The notes below the pieces were generated by a model. It worked only from the letters and a program-made list of their open reading frames with translations. It searched no databases and was not told the DNA's origin. Shown piece by piece: positions 8,950-18,369 of a stretch of DNA of 61,670 nucleotides (within the stretch, counting starts at the first letter, position 1; each line of letters begins with the position of its first letter). This stretch comes from CAYLJJ01 sp964384025 (GTDB lineage Bacteria; Myxococcota_A; Bradymonadia; UBA7976; UBA1532). Location: contig CAYLJJ010000026.1 in NCBI GenBank assembly GCA_964384025.1, forward strand, positions 1 through 61,670, read 5' to 3'. The translations under genes were made by a program, and so were the position numbers.

Positions 8950-9389
8950 TTATTTCCCCAAACGCGACTCTCTGCTCCTATCAGGAACGAGGAGCAAAGA
9001 CGAGCCTTTAGCTTGTTGAGAAAAGGAGGATTGGAGAAAGTAAGCTCTTTTGTAGCTGCCCTCTCTCTAGAAGTCATCAAGAAATAAATAGAGTGATTTA
9101 AAGCCGCGAATATTTCCTCAACCGCGTTATACACCCTTAAAATCACGCTACTATTTTCCATCAACACGCCGCAGCTGTGATCATAAAATTTGGATATTTA
9201 TTTTTTAACAGCCCTTGCGCTTAGGGAGAGACAATCGATCTATTCTGAACTTCGATATTTATTCTCTTGTAGCTTTATATCTCCCTGAAATATTTTAGAT
9301 ATTCGAAGAAAATAAATTTCTTCAAGCTCCAAAATCGCAGAGTTTGTTTTCTTAGGGATTCGCAGGAGCTGAGTTGGAGAATTTACTCT
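8950..9389. promoter_or_regulatory. AT-rich divergent intergenic region with a 19-bp inverted repeat
   Basis: About 440 bases separate the two divergent operons, and I see no convincing gene here. The stretch is much more AT-rich than the genes on its left. GAAGAAA (9305-9311) and TTTCTTC (9317-9323) form a perfect inverted repeat with a 5-base centre, about 65 bases before the first plus-strand start. It could be an operator or a hairpin in the leader. The region should hold promoters for both operons, but I cannot identify clear -35/-10 or -24/-12 elements. Confidence 0.5.
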
Positions 9390-10196
9390 TTGTTATCGGA
9401 GCGATATCAGCCGTATTTTGACATTCCCAGAACGGCTGTGCTACTGCGCTTGATTATGCTTTACTGCAAAATGGCAGCTGGGAAGCTCAAAAACTTCCCC
9501 TTCTCACTGTTTCTCCTCTTTCTTTTCCCCAACCTGGTGCTGGCTCAGATCCCCGAGGAGAAGAGCGCTACAGCTCCAGCGAGCGCTGTGGAGGTCTCCG
9601 TAGAAAATAGGGGGATTCCCAAACCTCCTCCGGAACCAGGGACCGCAGATGAAGCCTATCAGCGAAAGATCTCTGCTTTGGAGGGTCGTGTTAATGAGTT
9701 GAAAGAAAAGATATTTCGCTCTAAGGCGCGGTTGGCCAATCTCAAGGGTACAGTCCTCTCCACCTCTATCGCAGGCGCTGAAGCTCTCATTGTTCACCGC
9801 AACGAGATGGGTTCCAGTTTCCGTTTGGAGAAGGCCATCTACAGCTTAGACGGCCACCCCATCCGCAGCCTCATTGATGAAGAAGGGGATCTTGCCGGAA
9901 AGGAGGAGATCGAGATTTTCAGTGGCCCGATTCAACCGGGAAACCATACCATTTCAGTAGTGATGACCTACCGAGGCAATGGCTTCGGTATCTTCTCCTA
10001 TCTGCGGGGTTACCTCTTCAATCTAAGATCCTCTCATACTTTCCATGCTGACGAAGGCAAACTCATTCAGGTCAAAGTTGTTGGTTATGAAAAGGGAGGG
10101 ATCGCTACCGATCTTAAGGATCGTCCAGATATTCGTTTTGAGGATCAGCTCAGTGATTCTCGCCAGACGCCTGTCTCAGGGCGAGGCTCCAAGTAG
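9390..10196 (+). CDS. Secreted coiled-coil/beta-domain protein at the head of the gliding-type gene cluster
   Basis: The mature protein begins after the signal sequence FPFSLFLLFLFPNLVLA. A coiled coil (KISALEGRVNELKEKIFRSK) is followed by a conserved-looking beta-rich domain with IYSLDGHP, GPIQPGNHTISV, SHTFHADEGKLIQVKV and YEKGG. I recall similar proteins, often misnamed dihydrolipoamide acetyltransferase, beside TPR genes in Myxococcota. The start is uncertain. TTG at 9390 has a GGAGA ten bases upstream but leaves a long pre-signal segment. ATGs at 9456 and 9471 give a normal signal peptide but have no clear ribosome site. The stop abuts the next start (TAGATG), so the two are coupled. A periplasmic role in the envelope machine is inferred. 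Confidence 0.65.
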   Translation: MLSERYQPYFDIPRTAVLLRLIMLYCKMAAGKLKNFPFSLFLLFLFPNLVLAQIPEEKSATAPASAVEVSVENRGIPKPPPEPGTADEAYQRKISALEGRVNELKEKIFRSKARLANLKGTVLSTSIAGAEALIVHRNEMGSSFRLEKAIYSLDGHPIRSLIDEEGDLAGKEEIEIFSGPIQPGNHTISVVMTYRGNGFGIFSYLRGYLFNLRSSHTFHADEGKLIQVKVVGYEKGGIATDLKDRPDIRFEDQLSDSRQTPVSGRGSK

Positions 10197-12383
10197 ATGA
10201 GGGGGGCAGTGCTTGTCTCTTTTAACCTTCTACTTTCTGGCTGGGTTCAGGCTGAGGAGTTCCAGAAGGAGATCGAGGAGATCTCAGCTCAGGTGCTGAA
10301 ATTGGAGCAACGCTATCTCGCTCCCATTCGCTTTGAGCGTGCTCATCAAATGACTGCTAAGATGAGTGAAGGCCAACTCTTCTTTCTTACTAAAGATTAT
10401 GATCTGGCTGCTGTAATTCTTTTGGATGTGGTTGAGAATCAAAATTCAAAGAAAAATCCAGGTTATGCTGACACTCTATTCTATTTGGCTGAGTCGCTCT
10501 ATCAGATCAGGAATTTCAATGCCTCTCTTCTCTATTTTGATGAGATTTTTAAAACTCAAGGTGCTGAACGCAGACAAAAAGCTGTTGCTCGACTTTTAGA
10601 AATCTCTCTTAATACTAGAAATATTCTAGAAGCAGAGAGGTATTTAGAATTGGCTGGAAGACTGATAAAGAGTCATCCGAATTCGGGTCTTCTCTATGCA
10701 GTAGGGAAATATTACTACAGACTTGGGAATTTAAAGCAGTCAAAGACGATGTTTAGGCGGATAAAGGAAAATCAGAAAGATTTTCCTAAAGCCCTCTATT
10801 TTTTAGGCGTAATTCATCTTAAAGAGCAAAAAGTCAGCAAAGCATATCAACTCTTTGAAAGAACATCTAAAATCGAAGATGCAGATCAGGCTGTAATAGA
10901 CGAAGCAAAGCTCGCATTGGCAAGAATACACTATGAACGCGGTGAATTCAATAGAGCATCTGGAGCATATGCTTCAATAAACAGAGAATCGAACTTGTTT
11001 GACCAAGCACTATATGAAAGCGTATGGATATCGATAAAACAGGGTAAATTTGAGCAAGCACTTCGGAAACTAGATATTCAACTTATCAGTGAGCCTAACA
11101 TCCTCAAGGGTCCAGACGCGCTTCTGCTAAAAGGAAAATTGCTAATGATGCTTAACAAGTATGACCAAGCATCAGACTCTTTCCAAGAGATTTTATTTGA
11201 ATTTGCTCGCATACAAATGGACATGAAACAAGTGCTTAGGAAGAGCAAAGGCAATCTTAGAGGATATTTCAACCGACTTATCGGTCAGAATTTTGCGAAC
11301 TTTGATTTAAACTCGTTTTTACCAGAACGTGCCGCAGAATTTGCCGGGCCAGATATGGAAGCGGATAGAGCTTTGGTTTTAGTCAGTGACTTGGCTATCC
11401 AAAGACAGGATGTTGAGCAAGCATCCAAGATAATCAAACGTATAGAGATAGCGCTCTCTTCTGGCAGCCGTGTTAAAATTTTCCCAAAACTACACGAAGG
11501 ATGGCTCAAAGCAGTTGAATTAAGGAATCGGATTGTTCAACTTCAGGGGGAGATCCTAAGGAAAGGCAACCCAGAGGGAGCAGCTCGTCATAAAAAGTTA
11601 GCTGCACTCTTCTCGAAGTTACCTCGATCTGTGATCTCTCTTCGTGCCCGTGCTGCTGAAGTAGATCGTCGTATGGCGACTGTTTCTCAAAATGCTCATG
11701 AACAGAGTGTAGCACTGAATGGATTAGAAGCTCAATTAGTTGCCATTGAAAAATATATCAATGATTTATCTGCTATACGAGGAAGCGTCCCTAAAGATGA
11801 TGCGATCCGGCGTCAATTAAGAATAGAATATGAAAACTTGAACTCTTTAAAGACTAGCCTTTTCCAAATTAAGGAAAACATCGAAGCTGAACGAATTAAG
11901 ATAGGTATCAATGATACTGCATTCCTTAAAGACAAACAGATTCGAGAAAAATTTCGTCATGAGATTGCGAACGAATTGAAGTCATTAGACGGAGAATACG
12001 CTCGATCTACCAAAAAACTTTATATACTCGAAAAAAACATTGATCGATTTCTTGAAGAAGCAGACAAACTCGTCGAAGGCGGAATTGTTGAAATAAAGAG
12101 ACAAATTCGACGAGAAAAGGGTAAAATAACAAGATATGATGAGGAACTAAGCAGTTATCAAGGCCAAACAGAGACGCTAGGCGGCTCGATTGCGGCTCGC
12201 AGTTTTAAACATGTCAAGAACAAAATTGATGGCATTGTTCTCGAAGCTGATGTTGGACTCATTGATGTTTCTTGGAAACAAAAAGAAGACCAGACAAGCC
12301 AAATATCTAGAACCCTTGAACGCAAAAAACAAGAACTCGATCTTTTGGAATCAAATATGAAAGAAGTAACAACAGATGATTAG
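10197..12383 (+). CDS. Periplasmic TPR and coiled-coil protein
   Basis: The protein has 728 residues and a signal peptide ending near LLSGWVQA. Residues 45-330 are consecutive TPR-type helix pairs (for example ADTLFYLAESLYQIRNFNAS). The C-terminal 300 residues are strongly charged and predicted to form long coiled coils (LEAQLVAIEKYINDL, KKQELDLLESNMKE). TPR proteins of this kind are structural, periplasm-spanning parts of the Glt/Nfs machines of Myxococcus, which fits the motor genes downstream, but I cannot assign one Glt orthologue. The gene is distinctly AT-rich. Its last 8 bases (ATGATTAG) overlap the next start, so the two proteins are probably made in fixed ratio. Confidence 0.75.
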   Translation: MRGAVLVSFNLLLSGWVQAEEFQKEIEEISAQVLKLEQRYLAPIRFERAHQMTAKMSEGQLFFLTKDYDLAAVILLDVVENQNSKKNPGYADTLFYLAESLYQIRNFNASLLYFDEIFKTQGAERRQKAVARLLEISLNTRNILEAERYLELAGRLIKSHPNSGLLYAVGKYYYRLGNLKQSKTMFRRIKENQKDFPKALYFLGVIHLKEQKVSKAYQLFERTSKIEDADQAVIDEAKLALARIHYERGEFNRASGAYASINRESNLFDQALYESVWISIKQGKFEQALRKLDIQLISEPNILKGPDALLLKGKLLMMLNKYDQASDSFQEILFEFARIQMDMKQVLRKSKGNLRGYFNRLIGQNFANFDLNSFLPERAAEFAGPDMEADRALVLVSDLAIQRQDVEQASKIIKRIEIALSSGSRVKIFPKLHEGWLKAVELRNRIVQLQGEILRKGNPEGAARHKKLAALFSKLPRSVISLRARAAEVDRRMATVSQNAHEQSVALNGLEAQLVAIEKYINDLSAIRGSVPKDDAIRRQLRIEYENLNSLKTSLFQIKENIEAERIKIGINDTAFLKDKQIREKFRHEIANELKSLDGEYARSTKKLYILEKNIDRFLEEADKLVEGGIVEIKRQIRREKGKITRYDEELSSYQGQTETLGGSIAARSFKHVKNKIDGIVLEADVGLIDVSWKQKEDQTSQISRTLERKKQELDLLESNMKEVTTDD

Positions 12384-15300
12384 ACAGATCCAATGGATCG
12401 GATCATTGCTGTTTCTTTTGAATATAGCAATAGCGCAACAACCCGATTTTCCTGTTGATAAGGGTCCTACAATTGAAAAAACTGTTGTTAAAGAAAAGAA
12501 AGCACCAATCCCATCAGTAAAAGAAAAAAATATTCAGAAGCAAAAGAATGCTTCTCAACAATCAGATGGAATAGAAAAATTCGCCTCTGAGATTGATCAA
12601 TTTGCCCTAGAAGTTGCAGAATACAGACAAGATGTACGCCGTTTAATACAGGCTCAATATGATCGAAAACGAAGGGATATTCAGAAACGTTTTCAATCAG
12701 TCATTGATAAACTCTCTGAAGAAGAAAGAGAGCGCAGAGAGAATGCCATTAAACGTTTTGAAGAGTTTGTTAGAAAATATCCAAACAAGCCTCGATTTAC
12801 TCCAGATGCGCTCTTTCGGCTTGCTGAATTGCATTTTGAAAAATCAAATGATTCTTATATCACAGCTCTTGAAGAATATGATGAATTGCTCATTGAATTT
12901 GACAATGGAAATATCAAAGAAGAACCGGCAGAACCAAGGCAAGATTATCGAATTTCGATCGATTTATTCGATAGATTGGTCAAAAATTGGCCAGATTACA
13001 GAAATATAGATGGTGCATATTACTTAAAAGGCTATTGTTTACTCGAAATGGCGGAAGAAAAATTGGCATTAAATGAATTTCAATCTTTGGTTTCCAAAAA
13101 ACCAAACAGCAAGTTTGTTCCTGAAACATGGACTCGTATTGGAGAATACTTTTTTGACCATAACAAGCTTCCCGAAGCAATTGTTGCTTATCAAAGGGTT
13201 GTTGATGAACATCCACAAAGTGGATATTATGATAAAGCTCTATATAAACTAGCCTGGACTCGATACAGAAATGATGAATATACTGAAGCAATACAAAATT
13301 TCCGTGATCTCATCGAGTATAGTGATGAACTTGCAGAAAAAACTGGTCAAGCAGGATCAGAACTAAGATCTGAGGCTATAGAGTATCTTGCTGTATCCCT
13401 TCAAGAGGAAGACTGGGATAGTGATGGAGACCCAGATCAAGATTCTGGCTTTCCAAGAGTTCTTCGTTATGTAAAAGGAGAAAAAAACTATGATGTTGAG
13501 ATTCTTCGCTCATTGTCGGATATATTTTTTGATAACGCAAAGTACCCAGAAACAATTTCAACTATCAGGCACCTTCTGAAAAAATTCCCCGGCAACAAGG
13601 AAAATCCAGAACTTCATTCAAAAATGATCACTGCTTATGAACGTATGATGGATTTCGATAAGGCTTTCTCCGAACGTTCTGTTCTAGCTAATGCTTATGG
13701 AGAAAAAAGCATCTGGAGAAAACAGAATAAGAGTCAAAATACCGCTCTATTAAATGCAGATGAGATGATGGAAGACGCACTCATCCAAACTGCTACATAC
13801 CACCATTCAAATGGTCAACGTCTTAGAAAAGAAGGGGGCACCGAAGAAGAAATTCTCAATGCCTATGGAGAAGCAGCCAATTCATATGAAAAATATCTAA
13901 AGCGATACCCTGGGTCCAACAATGCCTATGAATTAAACTATCTTTATGCTGAATGTCTCTATTATTCGTTCCATTTTAAAGAGGCTGCAGACCAGTATTC
14001 AAAAGTACGAGATAGCAAGTTAGATGATAGATATAAGGAAGACTCTGCTTTCTCTGTTATATCTTCAAATGAAGAACAGATTAAAGAACTTATAAAGACG
14101 GGACAGATTCCTAAAAAAGCAACATTATTAGATCTTGCTCTTGAAGTACCAGAAATAACTGAAATGAGTGAAGATGAATATGGAAAAATCAAGGTCATCC
14201 AAGCTGAGAAGATCCCTGAGGAAGTCCAACGATTAATAGACTCAAGAATCTATTACTACGAAAATAAATTTTCAAATCAAGAATATCCTGATCGCAGTTC
14301 CAATGTCCTCTATAAAATAGGGGAGGTTTATCTAGGATTTAGAAATTTTGATAAAGCAAGAGAATGGTTTTGGAAAGTTCTTAACGAATATCCAAATAAA
14401 GAAGTTTCAAAATTTGCTGGACAGAATATTATTGAAACTCGTCGCCAAGAGAATAATCTCAAACTCTTCGTTGAAGAGAGCACCAAAATATCGAAAATCA
14501 TCAAAGACAAATCTTTTACTGAAGAAGCAGGTACTCTTGTAAAGATTGCGATCTTTAAAGATGCAGAAGCTTTGATGGCTCAGTCAAAATTTGATCAAGC
14601 TGCCGCTGGATTTATGAACCTTGTTGAACGCGATCCGGGACATAAATATGCACCTGCTGCTCTTAATAATGCTGCTGTTGCATATGAAGAATCTAGAAGG
14701 TTTGAATCTGCAACAAAATTATATGAACGAATATATAAAGAACATCCGAATTCAGAATTTGCAGAAGGGGCTCTGTTTCGTGTCGGAATTAACTCAGAAA
14801 GGTTTTATGATTTCGACAAGGCGATAAAGAGTCACTTAGAATTAGTTCGAGAATTCAAAAATTCTAAACACAGATCTAATTCGCTTTCACAAGCAGCAAT
14901 ACTCCAAGAACAAACTCAAAAATACAAAAAATCAGCTGAAAATTACGAATTATTTGCCAAAAACTACCCTTCGAATGAAGATTCAGCTTCATTCTATTAT
15001 CAAGCAGGAAAAAACTATAGAAAACTAGGAGACAAACAGAATGAAATAAGAATATATGAAGGGTTCATCAACAAATATGGGCGAAATCCAAAACAAAACC
15101 GATTAGTAATCGAATCATTGGCTAGAATCGCAGAAATCCATCAAGAAGCAGGTCGAAGTCGAACAGCTCTTCGCGCTTGGCAAACAGTTATTGACGAATT
15201 CAATCGTCGAGCTATGAGTATTGGCGGATACCATGCTCAATTTCCAGCAAGAGGAACATTCGAACATATTGAAGTTAAATTTAATGAATATAAAGCATTG

Positions 15301-15888
15301 AAACTGCGAGGTTCCCTAACAAGTCAGGGACGTATTATTAAAGAGATGCAGAGTTATATCAAAACACTTAACCAAAAATATACTCAAATATTCCCTTTTA
15401 AGTCTTTTGATTGGACTTTGGCAGCTTTTTTCCGAACAGGTCAGCTTTATCAAATTTTCGCACAAAATCTATATGAAGCTCCAATTCCGCCAGATTTCAG
15501 TCTGGAAGAAGAGGAGATGTATAGAACTCAACTTGAGGATATTGCAATGCCTATTGAAGATGAAGCAATCAAAAAATATGAGTTTGCTTACCAAAAAGCA
15601 ATCGAATTTAAGATTAACAATAAATGGACTAAAAACATACTATTTGCTCTTAACAAATATAAACCTAATGAATACCCTTTATTTAAGGAAGAAAAAACTC
15701 TTTTGTTTAAGGAACAGTGGAGTCCTTCCCAACTCTTGAACACTCCAACAAATCCCGAAAGTGAAGCGATTTTAAAGGAATCTTCCTCTGATCCTGAAGC
15801 TGCTGGCGTCGATGAAGAGAAAGAACCTACTCTCCAAACACCTAAAGAAAGTGTAGCTTCCCCTCCGGCTGCCAGCGGAGGAGGTTGA
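12376..15888 (+). CDS. Very large periplasmic TPR protein of the gliding-type cluster
   Basis: The protein has 1170 residues with a signal peptide (about 1-20), a Lys/Glu-rich segment and a helical stretch around residues 75-130. TPR units then run through most of the protein; examples are FTPDALFRLAELHFEKSND, KALYKLAWTRYRNDEYTEA and NVLYKIGEVYLGFRNFDKA. The spacing resembles BamD/CpoB-type TPRs with tyrosine-rich helices. The tail is Glu/Pro-rich. Long TPR proteins are a hallmark of Glt-type envelope machines. The gene is AT-rich, like its upstream neighbour with which it overlaps by 8 bases. Scaffold function along the periplasm or outer-membrane face is inferred from the family and context only. 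Confidence 0.75.
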   Translation: MIRQIQWIGSLLFLLNIAIAQQPDFPVDKGPTIEKTVVKEKKAPIPSVKEKNIQKQKNASQQSDGIEKFASEIDQFALEVAEYRQDVRRLIQAQYDRKRRDIQKRFQSVIDKLSEEERERRENAIKRFEEFVRKYPNKPRFTPDALFRLAELHFEKSNDSYITALEEYDELLIEFDNGNIKEEPAEPRQDYRISIDLFDRLVKNWPDYRNIDGAYYLKGYCLLEMAEEKLALNEFQSLVSKKPNSKFVPETWTRIGEYFFDHNKLPEAIVAYQRVVDEHPQSGYYDKALYKLAWTRYRNDEYTEAIQNFRDLIEYSDELAEKTGQAGSELRSEAIEYLAVSLQEEDWDSDGDPDQDSGFPRVLRYVKGEKNYDVEILRSLSDIFFDNAKYPETISTIRHLLKKFPGNKENPELHSKMITAYERMMDFDKAFSERSVLANAYGEKSIWRKQNKSQNTALLNADEMMEDALIQTATYHHSNGQRLRKEGGTEEEILNAYGEAANSYEKYLKRYPGSNNAYELNYLYAECLYYSFHFKEAADQYSKVRDSKLDDRYKEDSAFSVISSNEEQIKELIKTGQIPKKATLLDLALEVPEITEMSEDEYGKIKVIQAEKIPEEVQRLIDSRIYYYENKFSNQEYPDRSSNVLYKIGEVYLGFRNFDKAREWFWKVLNEYPNKEVSKFAGQNIIETRRQENNLKLFVEESTKISKIIKDKSFTEEAGTLVKIAIFKDAEALMAQSKFDQAAAGFMNLVERDPGHKYAPAALNNAAVAYEESRRFESATKLYERIYKEHPNSEFAEGALFRVGINSERFYDFDKAIKSHLELVREFKNSKHRSNSLSQAAILQEQTQKYKKSAENYELFAKNYPSNEDSASFYYQAGKNYRKLGDKQNEIRIYEGFINKYGRNPKQNRLVIESLARIAEIHQEAGRSRTALRAWQTVIDEFNRRAMSIGGYHAQFPARGTFEHIEVKFNEYKALKLRGSLTSQGRIIKEMQSYIKTLNQKYTQIFPFKSFDWTLAAFFRTGQLYQIFAQNLYEAPIPPDFSLEEEEMYRTQLEDIAMPIEDEAIKKYEFAYQKAIEFKINNKWTKNILFALNKYKPNEYPLFKEEKTLLFKEQWSPSQLLNTPTNPESEAILKESSSDPEAAGVDEEKEPTLQTPKESVASPPAASGGG

Positions 15889-15889
15889 T

Positions 15890-17593
15890 ATGCACAAACT
15901 TTCAATTTTTAGTCTTCTACTTCTCTCCTGTGGAGGCCCCACTCCTCCGGTCACAGTTGGGCCGGTAGAGAGCCCCCTAGAAGAGGTCGGCAGTTCTCAG
16001 GCGGTTCAGAAAGATGAGCAACCCCCAGAGGATCCTGAAGCGGCCACCACTTATATAGAGGAGGGTCGCCGAGCGGCTTATGAAGGAGAACTCTCTTCGG
16101 CAGAGGCTCTGTTTCAGCGAGCGCTCCAGGCCAAAGCAAACTCCGCTGAAGCACATTATAACCTGGGCGTTTTGGCTGAGTGGGCAGGTAAACTTTCCCA
16201 AGCCAAACAACATTATCAAGCAGCACTTCAAGCACAACCGGAGTTTGGTTTGGCGGTCGTCGCCCTGGGCAGCCTCCAGATCCGAAGCGGAGAACCTCAG
16301 GCTGCTTTGAGTTTTGCTGAGGAGCAGCTCTCTCGAGCACCCAACTCTCTTTCTCTTCAAAATGCTGTCAATCGACTCCGTTTGGCTCTTCCTGGACAGA
16401 GCGCACGGGTGATCAAGGATTGTAAAAAGGTTTTACGACAAGATGAGAAGAACATCAGGGGGATGATCATCTTGGCCTCTGCTTTTCAACAAGAAAAGAT
16501 GTATGAGTTGGCTTTCGCGATTTTAGAAAACGCCAAGGCTCTCTCAACCACAGATCCAGAAATCTTCGCTCGTATGGCGATGGCAAAACAGGATCTAGGT
16601 GAGGAACGACTAAGCCGTCAAATCTTAGAAGAAGCAGTCAAACTTCCAGCTGGAGGAACATCCGAAATTTATAATAGCCTGGGTTTAATATATCATAAAG
16701 CGGGTAATTTTAAAGAAGCAGAGACCAAATTTAGACAAGCCCTATCGCGTTGGCCAACTATGCTCGCTGCCAAAGTAAACCTTGGAAACTCTTTAAGAGG
16801 TCAACAGCGTTATTCAGATGCAAATTTGATTTTTGAAGAAGCTCTTAGGCAAAGTCCAGGAGAAAGAACCATCCTTTATAATTTAGGAATTCTCTACTTG
16901 GATGGAGAACTTCCAAATATATCAGCTATAGAGCGTCTAAATAAATCATTGGCTTTCTTCCAAGAATATATCAACACGGGTAATCAATCTTCCGAAAATG
17001 ATCCAGCTAAACTTTATTTGGAAGAGGCTAGAAAACGCATTAAAGTAGAAAAACAACGCGAAGAACAAGCCAGAAATCAGCCGAAAGAAGCTCCTGATGA
17101 AGAAGCTGAAGCTCCTGATGAAGAGGCTGAAGCTCCTGATGAAGAGGCTAAAGTTCCAGACGAAGAGGCTAAAGTTCCAGATGAAGAGGCTAAAATTCCT
17201 GATGAAGAGGCTGTAGCTTCTGATAAGGAAGAAAATCAGTTAGAAAAAGCTGAAAGCTCTGAGCCTGAGAAGCCCTCTTCAGAGGACCCTGAGGCTCGAG
17301 AAGAAAATGGAGCGCCAGAAGAAAACTCAAGAGAGAAGAACCCTGAACCGATTGAAGGAGAAAAAGGGGAGAAGCCCGCAGAAGAGGTTTTGGATTCCAG
17401 CCCTCCTAAACTCAGGGAGAAATCTGATGAAGGAGCTCAGGATCCAACCGGAGAGAAGAAGCCTACAGAAGAGATCTTGGACTCCACTCCTCTTCCAGAG
17501 CCAGATGAACTCAAAGAGGAGCCGGTTGAAAGAACTCCGATTCCATCTGAAGAAGCTGTTGAGCCCCTTGAAGAGAGAGAAAATGCTGGATGA
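15890..17593 (+). CDS. TPR lipoprotein with acidic repeat tail (GltE-like)
   Basis: A lipoprotein signal ends at the lipobox LLLSC (Cys16), followed by GGPTPP. Residues about 50-370 contain eight or more TPR units (AEAHYNLGVLAEWAGKLSQA, EIYNSLGLIYHKAGNFKEA). The last 180 residues are very acidic and low-complexity, including six 7-residue PDEEAxx units. The start has a strong AGGAGG, lies just after the previous stop and is well supported. TPR lipoproteins such as GltE are outer-membrane-attached parts of the M. xanthus gliding machine. This match is by architecture and context, and orthology is unproven. The acidic tail could bind cations or act as a flexible tether. Confidence 0.75.
   Translation: MHKLSIFSLLLLSCGGPTPPVTVGPVESPLEEVGSSQAVQKDEQPPEDPEAATTYIEEGRRAAYEGELSSAEALFQRALQAKANSAEAHYNLGVLAEWAGKLSQAKQHYQAALQAQPEFGLAVVALGSLQIRSGEPQAALSFAEEQLSRAPNSLSLQNAVNRLRLALPGQSARVIKDCKKVLRQDEKNIRGMIILASAFQQEKMYELAFAILENAKALSTTDPEIFARMAMAKQDLGEERLSRQILEEAVKLPAGGTSEIYNSLGLIYHKAGNFKEAETKFRQALSRWPTMLAAKVNLGNSLRGQQRYSDANLIFEEALRQSPGERTILYNLGILYLDGELPNISAIERLNKSLAFFQEYINTGNQSSENDPAKLYLEEARKRIKVEKQREEQARNQPKEAPDEEAEAPDEEAEAPDEEAKVPDEEAKVPDEEAKIPDEEAVASDKEENQLEKAESSEPEKPSSEDPEAREENGAPEENSREKNPEPIEGEKGEKPAEEVLDSSPPKLREKSDEGAQDPTGEKKPTEEILDSTPLPEPDELKEEPVERTPIPSEEAVEPLEERENAG
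17093..17218 (+). repeat. Six 21-bp units coding PDEEA heptads
   Basis: Six in-frame units of 21 bases start CCTGATGAAGA or a close variant (CCAGACGAAGA) and encode PDEEAEA, PDEEAEA, PDEEAKV, PDEEAKV, PDEEAKI and PDEEAVA. They sit in the acidic tail of the TPR lipoprotein. Copy number in such tails often varies between strains. Confidence 0.9.
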
Positions 17594-17915
17594 GGGCTCT
17601 CGCTTTACTGGAAAGCTTTGCTCAGAAATTCAGATGTTTTGGAGTGTGTTTTAGTGATGGTTTTGCCCCCACAGCGGCGAACAGAAGTAAGCTCCTCGAT
17701 CTCAGAAGGCGCTGGTTGGTTACGCAGGCAAGCCTCAAAAATTTGTGTGAAGGCTGAACATCAGGGCTTCTGTCGGGGAAGCTCCTGGCGATCACCTTCT
17801 CCTCATGGAGAATAGAAATTTTCATTCAGTCGAGCAAAGGACTGGAGATAGCTGGAGGCCTGCCTCCACATCATCTGAGTCTTTGCCTCGCTTCCCCGAG
17901 ATTCGAGAGAGAGAG
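17594..17915 (+). promoter_or_regulatory. 322-base gene-free stretch before a small secreted-protein gene, with hairpin
   Basis: I see no convincing gene here; short open frames on both strands lack protein-like character. TGGAGGC (17853-17859) and GCCTCCA (17862-17868) form a tight inverted repeat 47 bases before the next ATG, either a hairpin or an operator. The length suggests a new promoter for the small gene and the motor genes. No recognisable promoter motif stands out. Confidence 0.4.
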
Positions 17916-18143
17916 ATGCGTTTTCTTCTGCTCAGCCTACTCCTGTTCTTTGCTGGGAATGCCCTTGGAAAGCCCAAGCAGGGCGGGGTCATCCAGCTGG
18001 AAGCCTTTCGAGTCGAAGGGCGTATTCAAAAGCCAGAAGCCTTTTATATTCTGCAGCGGAGTGAACTTAACTTCAAAGGCTTGGAGCCCAAGAAGAGTTT
18101 CATCCCGCTCATTCTCAAGAGTGTGGAAAAACAGCCCTTTTAG
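17916..18143 (+). CDS. Small secreted protein between the TPR lipoprotein and the motor genes
   Basis: The protein has 75 residues. ATG 17916 follows a GAGAGAGAGAG purine run and gives an immediate signal peptide (MRFLLLSLLLFFAGNALG). The frame continues 37 codons upstream without signal character, so I use the inner start. The mature part of about 57 residues contains FRVEGRIQKPEAFYILQRSE, then LNFKGLEPKKSFIPLILKSV. I have an impression of similar small proteins next to AglRQS-type motor genes in Myxococcota, but I cannot name the family. Its position suggests a periplasmic accessory of the motor. It has no cysteines and no membrane segment after the signal. Confidence 0.65.
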   Translation: MRFLLLSLLLFFAGNALGKPKQGGVIQLEAFRVEGRIQKPEAFYILQRSELNFKGLEPKKSFIPLILKSVEKQPF

Positions 18144-18369
18144 GAGATCGTGGAGGACTCAACAGGAGCACCGCTGAGGTGCAAAATCCTGCCCCGGATC
18201 AGAAAAGGCTAGACCCCCGTTTTCGGTCGATGCTATAGGTTCCGGGATGTTCGTCGGTTCAACGACGAATTACTCGGTTTGCAGATCAACAAAACTCCTG
18301 ATTCCACAAATAGCTCAGATTTGTGCGCAAAGCGCACAATCAGGAATCACCCCGAGGAGGGAACAGCGA
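18144..18369 (+). promoter_or_regulatory. Structured leader of the motor operon with competing hairpins
   Basis: The 226 bases before the motor start are rich in inverted repeats. TTCGTCG (18250-18256) pairs with CGACGAA (18263-18269). CACAAAT (18305-18311) pairs with ATTTGTG (18319-18325). TTGTGCGC (18321-18328) pairs with GCGCACAA (18332-18339) around AAA. TGATTCC (18299-18305) can close over the latter with GGAATCA (18343-18349). The second and third stems share TTGTG and cannot form together. The block ends just before the ribosome site GAGGAGGG. This is the layout of a translation or transcription switch. I do not recognise a known riboswitch class. Confidence 0.5.

Noticed and set aside
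8877..9167. Minus-strand frame across the divergent intergenic region
   Set aside because: Its 3' part overlaps the start of the TPR/proline-rich gene in another frame, and the upstream part is AT-rich without a ribosome site.
17618..17825. Short frames on both strands behind the TPR lipoprotein
   Set aside because: No ribosome site, no signal or domain features, and both strands are open in the same GC-rich stretch, which indicates chance.
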